From Halodesulfovibrio aestuarii DSM 17919 = ATCC 29578 (GTDB lineage Bacteria; Desulfobacterota; Desulfovibrionia; Desulfovibrionales; Desulfovibrionaceae): a stretch of DNA of 64,000 bases. The position numbers and the translations under genes were made by a program. Location of the stretch: positions 806,001-870,000 of the forward strand of contig NZ_ARQF01000020.1 of NCBI RefSeq assembly GCF_000384815.1. The letters run 5' to 3'. Below, piece after piece: positions 7,768 through 16,280 of this stretch. The notes beneath the pieces were generated by a model, which did no database searches, had not been told where the DNA came from, and saw only the letters and a list, made by a program, of their open reading frames with translations. The first letter of the stretch is position 1. The number at the start of each line of letters is the position of its first letter.

Positions 7768-9333
7768 ATGACAGACGAACCTCACAACAGCGTTTCAGAA
7801 AATGCCCCGAAAAAGCAAAATAAAATGCTAGACCCTGCGGATAGAATCGCCGCAGAAATTACCGGCATCACTGAACCGGAAGATGCGCTGCCACCAATTT
7901 CTCTGGAGGATCTTCCAGAAAAAATCCGCGAAGCCTGCACTCGTGCCGGGTGGAATAAGCTTATGCCTGTTCAGGCACACGCTATGCCGTACCAGTTGGC
8001 TCGCAGAGACATTATGATTCAATCCCGCACTGGCAGCGGTAAAACCGGCACCTATCTTCTTCCTGCGCTGGAACGAGTAGATACATCTAAAATGCACACG
8101 CAGATGCTCGTACTTGTCCCAACCCGCGAGCTTGCCTTACAGGTTGAATACGAAGCCTCAACTCTTTTTGAGAATACCGGTATCACATCCTGCGCAGTCT
8201 ACGGCGGTGTGGGATACGGTAAGCAGGTTGATAAACTTAACAGCGGCGCACATGTTGTCATAGGTACGCCAGGTCGCGTACTCGACCACCTCATCCGCCA
8301 TACGCTGGATCTTTCCAAAACACGTATCCTTGTATTTGACGAAGCAGACAGAATGCTCTCCATTGGTTTCTATCCGGACATGGTAGAAATCAAAGGATAC
8401 CTGCCGCGCAGTCGTTCCACTTTCCTGCTCTCTGCAACCTACCCTCCGCGTGTTATCCAACTCGCAGGAGAATTCATGCATAAGCCGTCCATGCTGAGCC
8501 TTTCGCACCAGCAGGTACACGTAGTAGACACGCCACACGTATTCTACAACGCAAAACCGATGGATAAAGACCGAGTACTCGTCCGTGTACTGGAAGTGGA
8601 AAACCCGTCCTCTGCTATTATCTTCTGTAACACAAAAGCCAATGTGCATTACGTTACGGCAGTACTTAAAGGCTTCGGATATGATGCGGATGAACTTTCT
8701 GCCGATCTGTCCCAATCCAAGCGTGAAAAAGTTCTCACAAAACTACGTGAGGGACGCGTGCGTTTTCTTGTGGCAACAGACGTTGCAGCCCGCGGGATTG
8801 ATATTCCGGAACTCTCACACGTAATCCTGTATGAGCCACCGGAAGATCGTGAATCATATATTCACCGCGCAGGTCGCACTGGCCGCGCAGGTGCCAGTGG
8901 TGAAGTAATCTCTCTTGTAGACATTATGCAGAAGCTGGAACTGGAACGCATCGGAAGCTACTACAAAATTTCCCTTCAGGAACGCGAAACGCCAACTGAT
9001 GAAGATGTTGCTAAAGTTGCCGGACTACGCCTTACAGCAATGCTGGAAGGAAGTCTTAGAGGTAAAACCAACCTGGAAAAAGAACGCATGAAGCGGTTTG
9101 TTCCACTTCTTAAAGAGCTTGCTCAAGATGACGAACAGCTCCTTCTGGCCGCACAGCTTCTTGACGAACTGTACCAGCAAACCCTGCATACGCCGCCTCC
9201 GGCTCCTGAAGCAGCCAAAGAGCAAAACCAGGGTGACAACAAACAAAATGACCAGCACAAGAAACAAGGGCAACAGCAGCGACGCAATACTCGTCCACGC
9301 CGCAGGAAACCGCCCCAGAACCGTGCTAACTAG
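7768..9333 (+). CDS. DEAD-box ATP-dependent RNA helicase
   Basis: The 521-residue protein has all superfamily II helicase motifs: RTGSGKT (motif I, about 86-92), PTRELALQ, TPGR, DEAD (about 190), SAT (about 221), ATDVAARGID and HRAGRTGR (about 366). These mark an RNA-unwinding ATPase. The C-terminal 45 residues are rich in Gln, Asn, Lys and Arg, an RNA-binding tail as in RhlE/CsdA-type helicases involved in ribosome assembly or RNA decay. The first 40 residues are polar. It stands 123 bp after cbiC and probably has its own promoter. The exact subfamily cannot be fixed without alignment. Confidence 0.93.
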   Translation: MTDEPHNSVSENAPKKQNKMLDPADRIAAEITGITEPEDALPPISLEDLPEKIREACTRAGWNKLMPVQAHAMPYQLARRDIMIQSRTGSGKTGTYLLPALERVDTSKMHTQMLVLVPTRELALQVEYEASTLFENTGITSCAVYGGVGYGKQVDKLNSGAHVVIGTPGRVLDHLIRHTLDLSKTRILVFDEADRMLSIGFYPDMVEIKGYLPRSRSTFLLSATYPPRVIQLAGEFMHKPSMLSLSHQQVHVVDTPHVFYNAKPMDKDRVLVRVLEVENPSSAIIFCNTKANVHYVTAVLKGFGYDADELSADLSQSKREKVLTKLREGRVRFLVATDVAARGIDIPELSHVILYEPPEDRESYIHRAGRTGRAGASGEVISLVDIMQKLELERIGSYYKISLQERETPTDEDVAKVAGLRLTAMLEGSLRGKTNLEKERMKRFVPLLKELAQDDEQLLLAAQLLDELYQQTLHTPPPAPEAAKEQNQGDNKQNDQHKKQGQQQRRNTRPRRRKPPQNRAN

Positions 9334-9353
9334 TCATAGATACTTCTTACAGG

Positions 9354-9827
9354 ATGGTGCAATTAGTGCTGCCAGTTTACTCTGAATCCGATTTATTCGA
9401 CAACTTTGATGCACTGCTTGATACCTACGATGTGAATGACGAACTCACAGTTTTTGAACTGGGAAAATTTCATTTTCTTCGTAAGAAAAAAGCAAAGCAT
9501 GAGCTTACTGCGCTGTTTTATGCTCTCTGGAAGCTCGCGCTAAAACAGTCGTTTCCAGATGACTATGAGCTCTATTTTTCAGATTACTGCGAAGTAAAAA
9601 AACTGAAAATGGACGCCGCCGGAAACGCTACCATGTTGTACCGTAGCATCGAAGTATTCAACACCCTGCTTGCAGAGCACGGGATAACGAATTTTTCTAA
9701 TGTCGCAGATTTCTTAACAGATGAACTTGTTAATGACTCTGAACGAAGAGAATACATAACGTTAAAGCTAGCGCTTTCAATACGCTCAACATACAACGTT
9801 ATTTTTCAAAATCTTATCTCAAACTAA
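9354..9827 (+). CDS. Uncharacterised protein downstream of DEAD-box helicase
   Basis: I do not recognise this 157-residue protein. It is soluble, acidic in the first third (SESDLFDNFDALLDTYDVNDE) and predicted mostly helical, with no signal peptide, Cys motif or membrane segment. It begins 20 bp after the helicase stop and ends before a strong shared terminator, so it is very likely co-transcribed and may act with the helicase. The ATG has only a weak upstream AGG; GTG at 9357 is an alternative start. Confidence 0.7.
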   Translation: MVQLVLPVYSESDLFDNFDALLDTYDVNDELTVFELGKFHFLRKKKAKHELTALFYALWKLALKQSFPDDYELYFSDYCEVKKLKMDAAGNATMLYRSIEVFNTLLAEHGITNFSNVADFLTDELVNDSERREYITLKLALSIRSTYNVIFQNLISN

Positions 9828-9853
9828 CGCACCTCCGACGTTGAATCTAAAAA

Positions 9854-9905
9854 AACCTCCCAAAAAAAGGCGACCTCGCAACTGGTCGCCTTTTTTTGGG
9901 AGGTT
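9854..9905 (+). terminator. Long bidirectional-type terminator, 22-bp perfect stem
   Basis: Perfectly complementary arms 9854-9875 and 9884-9905 enclose an 8-nt loop. The inner part is GGCGACC/GGTCGCC with A7/T7 tracts, and CCTCCC/GGGAGG outside. It ends the helicase transcript. Confidence 0.92.
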
Positions 9906-10067
9906 ATCCCCATAGGTAATAAAACGTCTTTAGTTACAAAGCATATCGACATCCTGCAATTTGCCTTTACTTTTTTCTGCTATTTTTTTGACATGTTCAT
10001 TTTTTATTCCGCAAAGTTATTTTTCACTAATCACCTCACCTGTTTTCAGCTTTTTTTCATTTTCATA

Positions 10068-10097
10068 TTGACAAGAAGACTCACAATCCGATAAACA
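10068..10097 (+). promoter_or_regulatory. Sigma-70-type promoter of tRNA-Ala
   Basis: A consensus -35 TTGACA (10068-10073) and a -10-like TAAACA (10092-10097) are separated by 18 bp. The tRNA begins 17 bp further on. Confidence 0.65.
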
Positions 10098-10114
10098 CCG
10101 ACTTCACACGATGT

Positions 10115-10190
10115 GGGGCTATAGCTCAGTTGGGAGAGCGCTTGACTGGCAGTCAAGAGGTCATCGGTTCAACCCCGTTTAGCTCCACCA
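10115..10190 (+). tRNA. tRNA-Ala (anticodon GGC)
   Basis: A complete cloverleaf of 76 nt, including an encoded CCA end. The acceptor stem GGGGCTA pairs with TAGCTCC, with the G3-U70 wobble that identifies alanine tRNAs. The anticodon arm is CTTGA-CTGGCAG-TCAAG with anticodon GGC. The T arm contains GGTTCAACCCC with one weak pair. Confidence 0.95.
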
Positions 10191-10200
10191 CATTGAATTT

Positions 10201-10234
10201 AAAAGCTTACAGAGAAATCTGTAAGCTTTTTTTG
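10201..10234 (+). terminator. Terminator of tRNA-Ala
   Basis: Arms AAAAGCTTACAGA (10201-10213) and TCTGTAAGCTTTT (10218-10230) enclose a GAAA loop and are followed by T residues, 11 bp after the tRNA end. Confidence 0.9.
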
Positions 10235-10511
10235 TATTCCCAACACACATTTCCCTCCCCCTCAAAAAGATCGATAACAGCTCGTCCGTTCAATCCTTGC
10301 TACACTTTTTTCATACAGCGAGTTATCTTAACCTAGATCATTGCAACCAACCCGCGAATTACAGAGCATACGGATACGCTGTCACCAACTATACTGTTTC
10401 ATGATGCGCTAACCCCTTGCTACTCATACAGACATGCCCTCCACTATTTCACAGTATACGCCAGCTCAAAAAATTTATCCGTCAGACCTTACACAATTCA
10501 CAGGTAGTAAC

Positions 10512-11510
10512 ATGAAAAAGTCATCTATAAATAAAACATCATCCAATTTGCCGATCTCCCGAAGGTCCTTTCTAAAAGTTTTCGGAGCTGCCGGAGCTAC
10601 TGCATGTGCCTCTACGGTGCGCCCTGCTGAAGCTCAAACAAAACAACCTAAAGAAGAACTTATGACCGTACTCGATATATCAAAATGTATCGGCTGCGGG
10701 GAATGTGTTGCTGCCTGCAAAGACTCCAACGCACATAAGTTTCCTACGGTATCCAAACCTATTCCGAAGATGTTTCCTCCACGCGTAAAAGTTGAGGACT
10801 GGTCAGATAAAAAAGATGTGGACGACCGGCTCACCCCGTACAACTGGCTCTACATTCAGACAGCAGAAGTGGAACACAACAACGAAGAATACGAAATTAA
10901 TATTCCGCGCCGCTGTCTGCATTGTACCAACCCGCCGTGCGCAAACCTCTGTCCATGGGGCGCTGCGCGCAAAGAAGATTCAGGCATAGTCCGCATCAGC
11001 GAAGATATTTGCCTTGGTGGCGCCAAATGCCGAACGGTCTGCCCTTGGCATATTCCACAACGCCAAAGTGGTGCAGGTCTATACTTAAACCTTCTCCCCC
11101 GCTTTGCAGGAAACGGAACCATGCTCAAGTGCGACCGTTGCTACGATAAAATAGCACAAGGCGAGCAGCCCGCATGCATCACCGTCTGTCCGGAAAATGT
11201 GCAGCGCATAGGCTCCCGCAGCAAAATGATCGCCTATGCAAAAGATCTTGCAGCTTCTATGAATGGATTCATCTACGGACTTGAAGAAAACGGCGGCACC
11301 AACACAATATATGTATCTCCAGTACCATTCGAAAAGCTCAACAAAGCCATTGAAAAAGGTAAGGGGAAGCCGCATCTTGCGCCGGTGGAGAACTCCATGG
11401 CGAAGGAAGAAACACTTACATCAGCACTTATTGCCGCTCCAATCGCCGGTGTCGCAGCAGGCGTACTTAAAGTTCTCTCTGATGCACGCAAGGAAAAGAA
11501 CAATGACTAA
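10512..11510 (+). CDS. TAT-exported 4Fe-4S ferredoxin-type electron-transfer subunit (HybA/DmsB-like)
   Basis: The 332-residue protein begins with a twin-arginine signal (SRRSFLK, Arg17-Arg18) and a hydrophobic stretch ending near PAEA, so it is exported folded. Four ferredoxin-type cysteine groups follow: CIGCGECVAAC, CLHCTNPPCANLC, a third starting CLGGAKCRTVC, and CDRC...CITVC. This is the dicluster arrangement of HybA/DmsB/PhsB-type subunits. A weakly hydrophobic C-terminus (AGVAAGVLKV) may touch the membrane. I chose ATG 10512 because the signal starts there; an in-frame start at 10434 lacks a ribosome site. It overlaps the next gene by 8 bp. No catalytic subunit is adjacent. Confidence 0.85.
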   Translation: MKKSSINKTSSNLPISRRSFLKVFGAAGATACASTVRPAEAQTKQPKEELMTVLDISKCIGCGECVAACKDSNAHKFPTVSKPIPKMFPPRVKVEDWSDKKDVDDRLTPYNWLYIQTAEVEHNNEEYEINIPRRCLHCTNPPCANLCPWGAARKEDSGIVRISEDICLGGAKCRTVCPWHIPQRQSGAGLYLNLLPRFAGNGTMLKCDRCYDKIAQGEQPACITVCPENVQRIGSRSKMIAYAKDLAASMNGFIYGLEENGGTNTIYVSPVPFEKLNKAIEKGKGKPHLAPVENSMAKEETLTSALIAAPIAGVAAGVLKVLSDARKEKNND

Positions 11511-11937
11511 CATTCTTCGAAAACTCTGGGTGCCCGTAATGACACTCATGGCCATAACCGGCATGGGCCAGATGCCAATATTCAAACGCTACTACATTGC
11601 AGATATTCCCGGTCTCGCATGGTTAGGACAGCCTTTCACTGTCCATTGGGTGCATTATATAGGCGCAGCTGTCCTCATGTTCATGATCGCATGGTTCACA
11701 ACATTATGGTTAGCCAAACAGCGCAAGCTGACAGCGTCAGGCAAGCTTCGCATCATACTTCTCGCCCTGCTTATAATCACGGGCTACGTACGTGTAATAA
11801 AAAATCTACCTGATGTGCACTTTTCACCAACATCCACCATGCTCATCGACTGGACGCATCTGCTTTTCGCCATATTGCTCGGTGTAGCCGCCATCTGGAG
11901 TGCGCAAACCGGTCGCAAGGATTACGTCATAGAATAA
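11503..11937 (+). CDS. Small four-helix membrane protein, probable haem b/quinone subunit
   Basis: The 144-residue protein has about four hydrophobic segments. Conserved-looking histidines are in VHWVHYIG (second segment), PDVHFSP and DWTHLLF (fourth segment), suggesting bis-His haem b binding as in cytochrome b-type quinone-reactive subunits. The start overlaps the end of the ferredoxin-type gene by 8 bp, so the two proteins probably form one membrane complex. That complex would move electrons between the quinone pool and the periplasmic Fe-S protein. Function is inferred from context and residue pattern, not from a recognised family name. Confidence 0.7.
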   Translation: MTNILRKLWVPVMTLMAITGMGQMPIFKRYYIADIPGLAWLGQPFTVHWVHYIGAAVLMFMIAWFTTLWLAKQRKLTASGKLRIILLALLIITGYVRVIKNLPDVHFSPTSTMLIDWTHLLFAILLGVAAIWSAQTGRKDYVIE

Positions 11938-12082
11938 GTTTTTCCATCCGCGGAGTTTTTTGTCTCCGGCGGCCTATGACCCTTTCTAATAGAGCAAGTT
12001 AGGGATCTTCAAAAATCCCGAGATGTGATTTTAGAAAATTATCTACGAAATTTTGCAGCTTAGTCCCTACTATCTATCGAAA

Positions 12083-12118
12083 AAAAGGGCTGTCCTACAT
12101 ACATAGGACAGCCCTTTT
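12083..12118 (+). terminator. Terminator of the GGGCTGTCC family
   Basis: A perfect 15-bp stem (12083-12097 with 12104-12118) has core GGGCTGTCCTA and A/T tracts on both sides, so it can act in both directions. It serves the Fe-S pair and the convergent Dabb gene. The core and its 3' flank recur at 28811. Confidence 0.88.
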
Positions 12119-12221
12119 GCTATTCGAGTCAGTGAAATAACAGCGCGTAAAAAAATTAAAAACGAGCGTTATTCACGGAATAAAAGTTTAGGAAATGCTT
12201 AAGCCATAGGCAGCAGTCCCA

Positions 12222-12527
12222 CTACACTACGAAATCAATAGCTTTTCGTGAAGAAACAACTTTTTTGATAAATGTTCCACATTCTACGTGCAACGGGTGG
12301 TTCGCGTAGCCTGCAAGGCCTGCTTCATCATCGTGCGTAGAAAGGAGGATTACCTGTACATCTTCAGTAGTAGTGCTTGCAAACTCCATAGAGACGTCGA
12401 GAGTTTTAAGAGAAGGAATTTTTCCTTCAAGATCACGAAGCATTGCTACAATTTTGGCTGCATTATCTGCGGCGGATGCACCTTCTGCCTCTTCTTTAAG
12501 AGTAAACCAAACGATATGCTTAATCAT
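12222..12527 (-). CDS. Dabb (stress-responsive A/B barrel) domain protein
   Basis: The 101-residue protein matches the dimeric alpha/beta-barrel Dabb fold. It opens with MIKHIVWFTLKEEA, the usual first strand with the family His, then has an internal VQVILLSTHDD strand and the late HPLHVECGTFIK motif. Members are small cytosolic proteins of unclear role, some linked to stress. AAGGAC lies upstream of the ATG. It is a single-gene unit convergent with the Fe-S pair. Confidence 0.85.
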   Translation of the reverse strand: MIKHIVWFTLKEEAEGASAADNAAKIVAMLRDLEGKIPSLKTLDVSMEFASTTTEDVQVILLSTHDDEAGLAGYANHPLHVECGTFIKKVVSSRKAIDFVV

Positions 12528-12725
12528 GAGATTGTCCTTCTATAAAATAATGTTGTACCTTGTTCCATATGCTTAAAGGGACAAAAAGGTCAATTGGCAT
12601 GCCGTTACAGACAACACGAATGCAACAGACAGCATTGCAGACTTGTCAATCTTCGCGTACAGACAGTTCGTTTAGCAGTGAACAGTATTCATTGTTTTAA
12701 AAGGATTATCTTTTACGGAGCGCCC

Positions 12726-14462
12726 ATGTACCCACTTACTACATATACCCTCACCGCAATGCTCGAGCGCAGTGCTGATTTATTTTCAGATCAACCGGCG
12801 CTCTCAAATGTTGGTGGAGTTCCTGTCACCTACAAAGAGTTTGCGGCCGCCGTTCAGGGCTTGCAGGGCCTTCTTGCCAAGCATGGCGTCGTTGCCGGTG
12901 ACAAAGTTGCAATATTAAGTGAGAGTACACCGAACTGGGGCATTGCATATTTTGCAATTACCACTATGGGTGCAGTAGCTGTTCCTATCCTTCCGGACTT
13001 TCATCCGGATGCCATCCATCATATCATCCGCCATTCTGAAGCAACCGCTGTTATTGTTTCTCAAAAACTGTTTAACAAAGTTGAAGACGGCCAATATGAT
13101 GAACCGCCTACACTGTTCCTGATGGAAACCTTTTCTCCGGTTGCTATTGATGAAGAGCCACAAAAGCTGAAGGAATTAAAAAAATTAGGTTTGCGTGAAT
13201 TCCGCTCTATTATGGATAAAGCGCGCGACCTGACACAAAAGTTCATCGACCGCGATCACGCAGACAAAATCAAAGGCACAATCAGTCTTTTTTCTGCAGG
13301 AAACACCGTTTCACCAGACGATGTTGCTGCGATTATTTACACCTCCGGTACCACAGGGCACTCCAAAGGGGTTGTTCTTACTCACAGCAATATTGTTGCA
13401 AACGCATATGCCGTCCGTACTATTGTTGAGCTAGGCCCCGGAGACAGACTACTTTCTATCCTTCCCCTTTCCCATACATATGAGTGTACTCTCGGTTTAA
13501 TTTTACCCCTGATGAACGGTGCACATATTAACTACCTGGACAAGCCGCCTACAGCACGCGCATTACTGCCTGCTATGGCTCAAGTTAAGCCTACAGTCAT
13601 GTTATCAGTCCCGCTTGTCATTGAGAAAATCTTCAAGACTGCAATTTTACCCAAACTTACAAGCAGCTGGGCAAAACGACTGCTGTATAAATTTGCGCGT
13701 CCTAAATTACATGCTATTGCCGGTAAAAAATTGCTGGAAACTTTTGGCGGCAGCCTACGAGTTTTCTGTATCGGTGGCGCTGCAATTGCACCTGAAGTTG
13801 AACGTTTCTTAAAGGAAGCCCACTTCCCGTACGCTATCGGATACGGGTTAACGGAAACCAGCCCGTTGCTTGCAGGTTCCGGCCCAGCAGAAACCCGTCT
13901 CTTATCTACAGGCTATAGTCTTGATGGTGTTGAACTGAAAATTGATGACCCGAATCCAGAAACTGGTGAAGGTGAAATTCTCGCAAAAGGGCCCAGCATT
14001 ATGCGGGAGTATTACAAAGCGCCGGAGATTACTAAATCCGTGTTTACGCAAGATGGCTGGTTCCGCACTGGTGATCTGGGTAAATTTGATAGTGATAAAT
14101 TCCTCTACATCCGAGGACGCCTCAAAAATGTTATTGTAGGTCCAAGCGGTGAAAACATTTATCCTGAAGAACTTGAAGGCATGATCATGCAGTCCCCATG
14201 GGTGCTGGAGACTATTGTATATGAGCAGGATAGAAAGCTTATCGCCCGCATTCACCTTGATAGAAATAAAATTGACGAAGAGTTCGGTTCATTGCATGCA
14301 ACAAAGCTTGAAGAAAAAGTTTTGAAGCTGCTTGAAGAAATTCGTACCAACGTAAACAGCAAAGTTGCCGGTTTCTCACGCATTATGAAAGTGACAGAGC
14401 AGACTGAACCGTTTGAAAAAACGCCGACACAAAAAATTAAACGCTACCTGTATGTAGACTAG
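12726..14462 (+). CDS. AMP-dependent long-chain acyl-CoA synthetase/ligase
   Basis: The 578-residue adenylate-forming enzyme activates a fatty acid with ATP and CoA. Motifs are IIYTSGTTGHSKGV (P-loop), YGLTETSP and GWFRTGDLG, and the C-terminal domain includes the hinge and RGRLKNVIVGPSGENIYPEELE. A catalytic lysine is expected in TPTQKIKRYLY near the end. ATG 12726 is chosen because it has ACGGAG upstream and begins the family N-terminus; an in-frame extension to 12594 has no ribosome site. The FadL-type porin at 22272 could supply substrate, though it is not adjacent. Confidence 0.9.
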   Translation: MYPLTTYTLTAMLERSADLFSDQPALSNVGGVPVTYKEFAAAVQGLQGLLAKHGVVAGDKVAILSESTPNWGIAYFAITTMGAVAVPILPDFHPDAIHHIIRHSEATAVIVSQKLFNKVEDGQYDEPPTLFLMETFSPVAIDEEPQKLKELKKLGLREFRSIMDKARDLTQKFIDRDHADKIKGTISLFSAGNTVSPDDVAAIIYTSGTTGHSKGVVLTHSNIVANAYAVRTIVELGPGDRLLSILPLSHTYECTLGLILPLMNGAHINYLDKPPTARALLPAMAQVKPTVMLSVPLVIEKIFKTAILPKLTSSWAKRLLYKFARPKLHAIAGKKLLETFGGSLRVFCIGGAAIAPEVERFLKEAHFPYAIGYGLTETSPLLAGSGPAETRLLSTGYSLDGVELKIDDPNPETGEGEILAKGPSIMREYYKAPEITKSVFTQDGWFRTGDLGKFDSDKFLYIRGRLKNVIVGPSGENIYPEELEGMIMQSPWVLETIVYEQDRKLIARIHLDRNKIDEEFGSLHATKLEEKVLKLLEEIRTNVNSKVAGFSRIMKVTEQTEPFEKTPTQKIKRYLYVD

Positions 14463-14650
14463 TACATTTTCTGGCACAGAGCATAACCTCCTCCAGTTCA
14501 AATTTTTTGCAGCTTTTCCCTGCTAATAGCAGAAGCATTTTACGGAGTATAAATTACTTTACATTTTTAAAGGCTAACGCCTAACGGCAGACACACCTTA
14601 CCTACTGATTTTACAGTTCTTTTACAAAAAACACGCCATTCCAAAAAGTT
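14463..14650. other. Intergenic stretch upstream of the 14651 sigma-54 promoter
   Basis: No gene or obvious terminator for the acyl-CoA ligase is visible here. TTTACA occurs three times near 14569, 14609 and 14620, and CTTTACATTTTTAAAG near 14568 partly resembles the nitrogen-gene palindrome. These may be activator sites for the promoter at 14650. The stretch is otherwise unremarkable. Confidence 0.35.
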
Positions 14651-14667
14651 GGCACGCTGTTTGCTTA
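14650..14667 (+). promoter_or_regulatory. Sigma-54 promoter
   Basis: The sequence TTGGCACGCTGTTTGCTTA has the -24 GG at 14651-14652 and the -12 GC at 14663-14664, with exactly ten bases between, and matches the TGGCACG-N4-TTGC consensus fully. It does not face a nearby protein gene: a terminator follows about 75 bp on. The promoter at 44230 differs by one base over 19. Confidence 0.85.
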
Positions 14668-14674
14668 ATTAAGA

Positions 14675-14768
14675 GTACCTTCTTTCTTTCATAGGTATTT
14701 CATGGCAAGGGGTGGCTCCCCAAAACCCATATTTCTAAAGCGGAGCGCTTAGCACTCCGCTTTTTTTA
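14675..14768 (+). ncRNA. Predicted sigma-54-dependent small RNA (about 95 nt)
   Basis: A transcript starting about 12 bp after the -12 element would run to the terminator at 14737-14768. It contains a GGGG-TGGCT-CCCC hairpin (14709-14721) and a C-rich CCCCAAAACCC single-stranded stretch. A 16-codon open frame (ATG 14702, product MARGGSPKPIFLKRSA) runs into the terminator hairpin, so a tiny peptide is an alternative. aroE begins 121 bp after the terminator. The RNA is inferred, not observed. Confidence 0.6.
14737..14768 (+). terminator. Terminator of the predicted small RNA
   Basis: Arms AAAGCGGAG (14737-14745) and CTCCGCTTT (14755-14763) with a 9-nt loop are followed by T residues. Confidence 0.88.
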
Positions 14769-14889
14769 TTGCTGACAACAGCTACACGCTCTGTACCTTA
14801 ACTTTTTTCTTCGCTACACTCTACGGCACACCAAAAACGTAATACACAACGTGCTGCCATAGAACGTGCTGCCCATAGAAGGAAGAAAC

Positions 14890-15711
14890 ATGACTGCTCC
14901 TCAAAAAAAATTATATGGAATCATCGGACACCCGTTAGGTCACACTATGAGCCCCGCCTTACACAATAGCGGGTTCAACATGTTTTCCCTTCAATCGGTA
15001 TACATGGCGTTCCCAACCCCGCCGGAGAAACTTGCTGACTTTATGAAAAGCTTCCGCACCGTGCCGATACACGGAGCAAGTGTTACTATTCCGCACAAAG
15101 AAACTGTCATGAGGTACGTTGATAAAGTTACGCCACGGGCAAGTGCGGTTGGTGCTGTGAATACGCTCTACTGGGAAAAAGATCTTATCGTTGGTGACAA
15201 CACAGATGTTCTCGGCTTTATGGCCCCGCTCAAAGACAAAAAAAATACATCTAAAAAAGCACTTGTGCTTGGTGCGGGTGGAGCAGCAAAGGCTGTTCTG
15301 GCAGGATTACAGGAACTCGGTACAAGTGACATCACCATTTGCAATCGCACACTCCAACGGGCTGAAAAACTCGCAGCAACGTTCAAAGTTAACACCATTA
15401 CGTGGGATGAACGAGGTTCCGTGGTTGCAGACCTTGTCATCAACACAACCCCTATGGGTATGGCTGGAGAACATGTAAACGAAACACCATATCTTGCAGA
15501 AATGTTTACAGAACATGGCGTAGCATATGACCTTGTCTACAATCCTCTTGAAACAACATTCCTGCGTGCGGCAAAAGAAGCCGGCTGGGAAACAATTGAC
15601 GGTTTGCACATGTTTGCCGCACAGGGCGCTGAGCAATTCAGACTCTGGACTGGAAAAAAACTTCCGCACGACCATATTCGTAAGCTGGTTTCAAATCTTT
15701 TACGCCTTTAA
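14890..15711 (+). CDS. aroE: Shikimate dehydrogenase
   Basis: The 273-residue enzyme reduces 3-dehydroshikimate with NADPH in aromatic amino-acid synthesis. The substrate-binding N-terminus has GHPLGHTMSPALHN and the catalytic Lys in VTIPHKE. The NADP-binding Rossmann turn is VLGAGGAAKAVL, with NRT...RA downstream. The C-terminal GLHMFAAQGAEQFRLWTG closes the fold. ATG 14890 is chosen for its AGAAGGAAG ribosome site; the upstream in-frame start at 14866 is weaker. It is monocistronic before a bidirectional terminator. Confidence 0.95.
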   Translation: MTAPQKKLYGIIGHPLGHTMSPALHNSGFNMFSLQSVYMAFPTPPEKLADFMKSFRTVPIHGASVTIPHKETVMRYVDKVTPRASAVGAVNTLYWEKDLIVGDNTDVLGFMAPLKDKKNTSKKALVLGAGGAAKAVLAGLQELGTSDITICNRTLQRAEKLAATFKVNTITWDERGSVVADLVINTTPMGMAGEHVNETPYLAEMFTEHGVAYDLVYNPLETTFLRAAKEAGWETIDGLHMFAAQGAEQFRLWTGKKLPHDHIRKLVSNLLRL

Positions 15712-15824
15712 TTTTACGCTTGTTCCAAAATTTTTACTGCATAACGATTGCCTCTTACCTCACACCATTCTGCATCTACCTCTATGCCATCACACTAAGC
15801 CCCTCCTGCCTATTCTTTCTGCAA

Positions 15825-15860
15825 CAAAAAAGGGTAGAGTTTTTACACTCTACCCTTTCT
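15825..15860. terminator. Bidirectional terminator between aroE and glnB
   Basis: Arms AAAGGGTAGAGT (15829-15840) and ACTCTACCCTTT (15847-15858) have A residues before and T residues after them. The convergent genes aroE and glnB can both end here. Confidence 0.82.
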
Positions 15861-15935
15861 ACGTTTCTTCAATCAATTGGATCTGATGCAGATATGGCTT
15901 GTTATCCGCAGCTATTACAAAGAAGCTTTTGTCTG

Positions 15936-16262
15936 CTACAATGCCTCGCCAGTTCGAATTCGTCTTACGCCTTCGATGTTATAAAAGTAGATGATACCAT
16001 CACCTTCATTCTGAGTTCTGGCGCCTTTTTCAATGGCTGCAATAGCGTCGTTAAGTCGTTCTTCCTGAACAACAAGTTCAATACGCAGTTTCTTAAGAAG
16101 GTTAACTTCCTCAGTTACGCCACGATAGGTTTCTGTAAAACCTTTCTGCTGGCCGCTACCGAGAATATTTGTCACAGACAACCCAAAAAGATCCTTGGCG
16201 AACAACTCCTGCTTAACCTGCGGGAGACGTTCTGGTCTAATAAAAGCAACGACATTTTTCAT
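15936..16262 (-). CDS. glnB: P-II nitrogen regulatory protein lacking the uridylylation tyrosine
   Basis: The 108-residue P-II protein senses ATP/ADP and 2-oxoglutarate and gates AmtB. The N-terminus and the GDGIIYFYNIEGVRRIRTGE stretch match the family ATP-binding and C-terminal signatures. The T-loop reads YRGVTEEVNLLKK, so residue 51 is Glu instead of the Tyr modified by GlnD in enterobacteria. Control is thus probably by ligand binding alone. It starts 18 bp after the amtB stop with GGAG upstream, forming the usual amtB-glnB/K unit; it could equally be named glnK. Confidence 0.92.
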   Translation of the reverse strand: MKNVVAFIRPERLPQVKQELFAKDLFGLSVTNILGSGQQKGFTETYRGVTEEVNLLKKLRIELVVQEERLNDAIAAIEKGARTQNEGDGIIYFYNIEGVRRIRTGEAL

Positions 16263-16280
16263 TGTTTTTCTCCAATCAGG

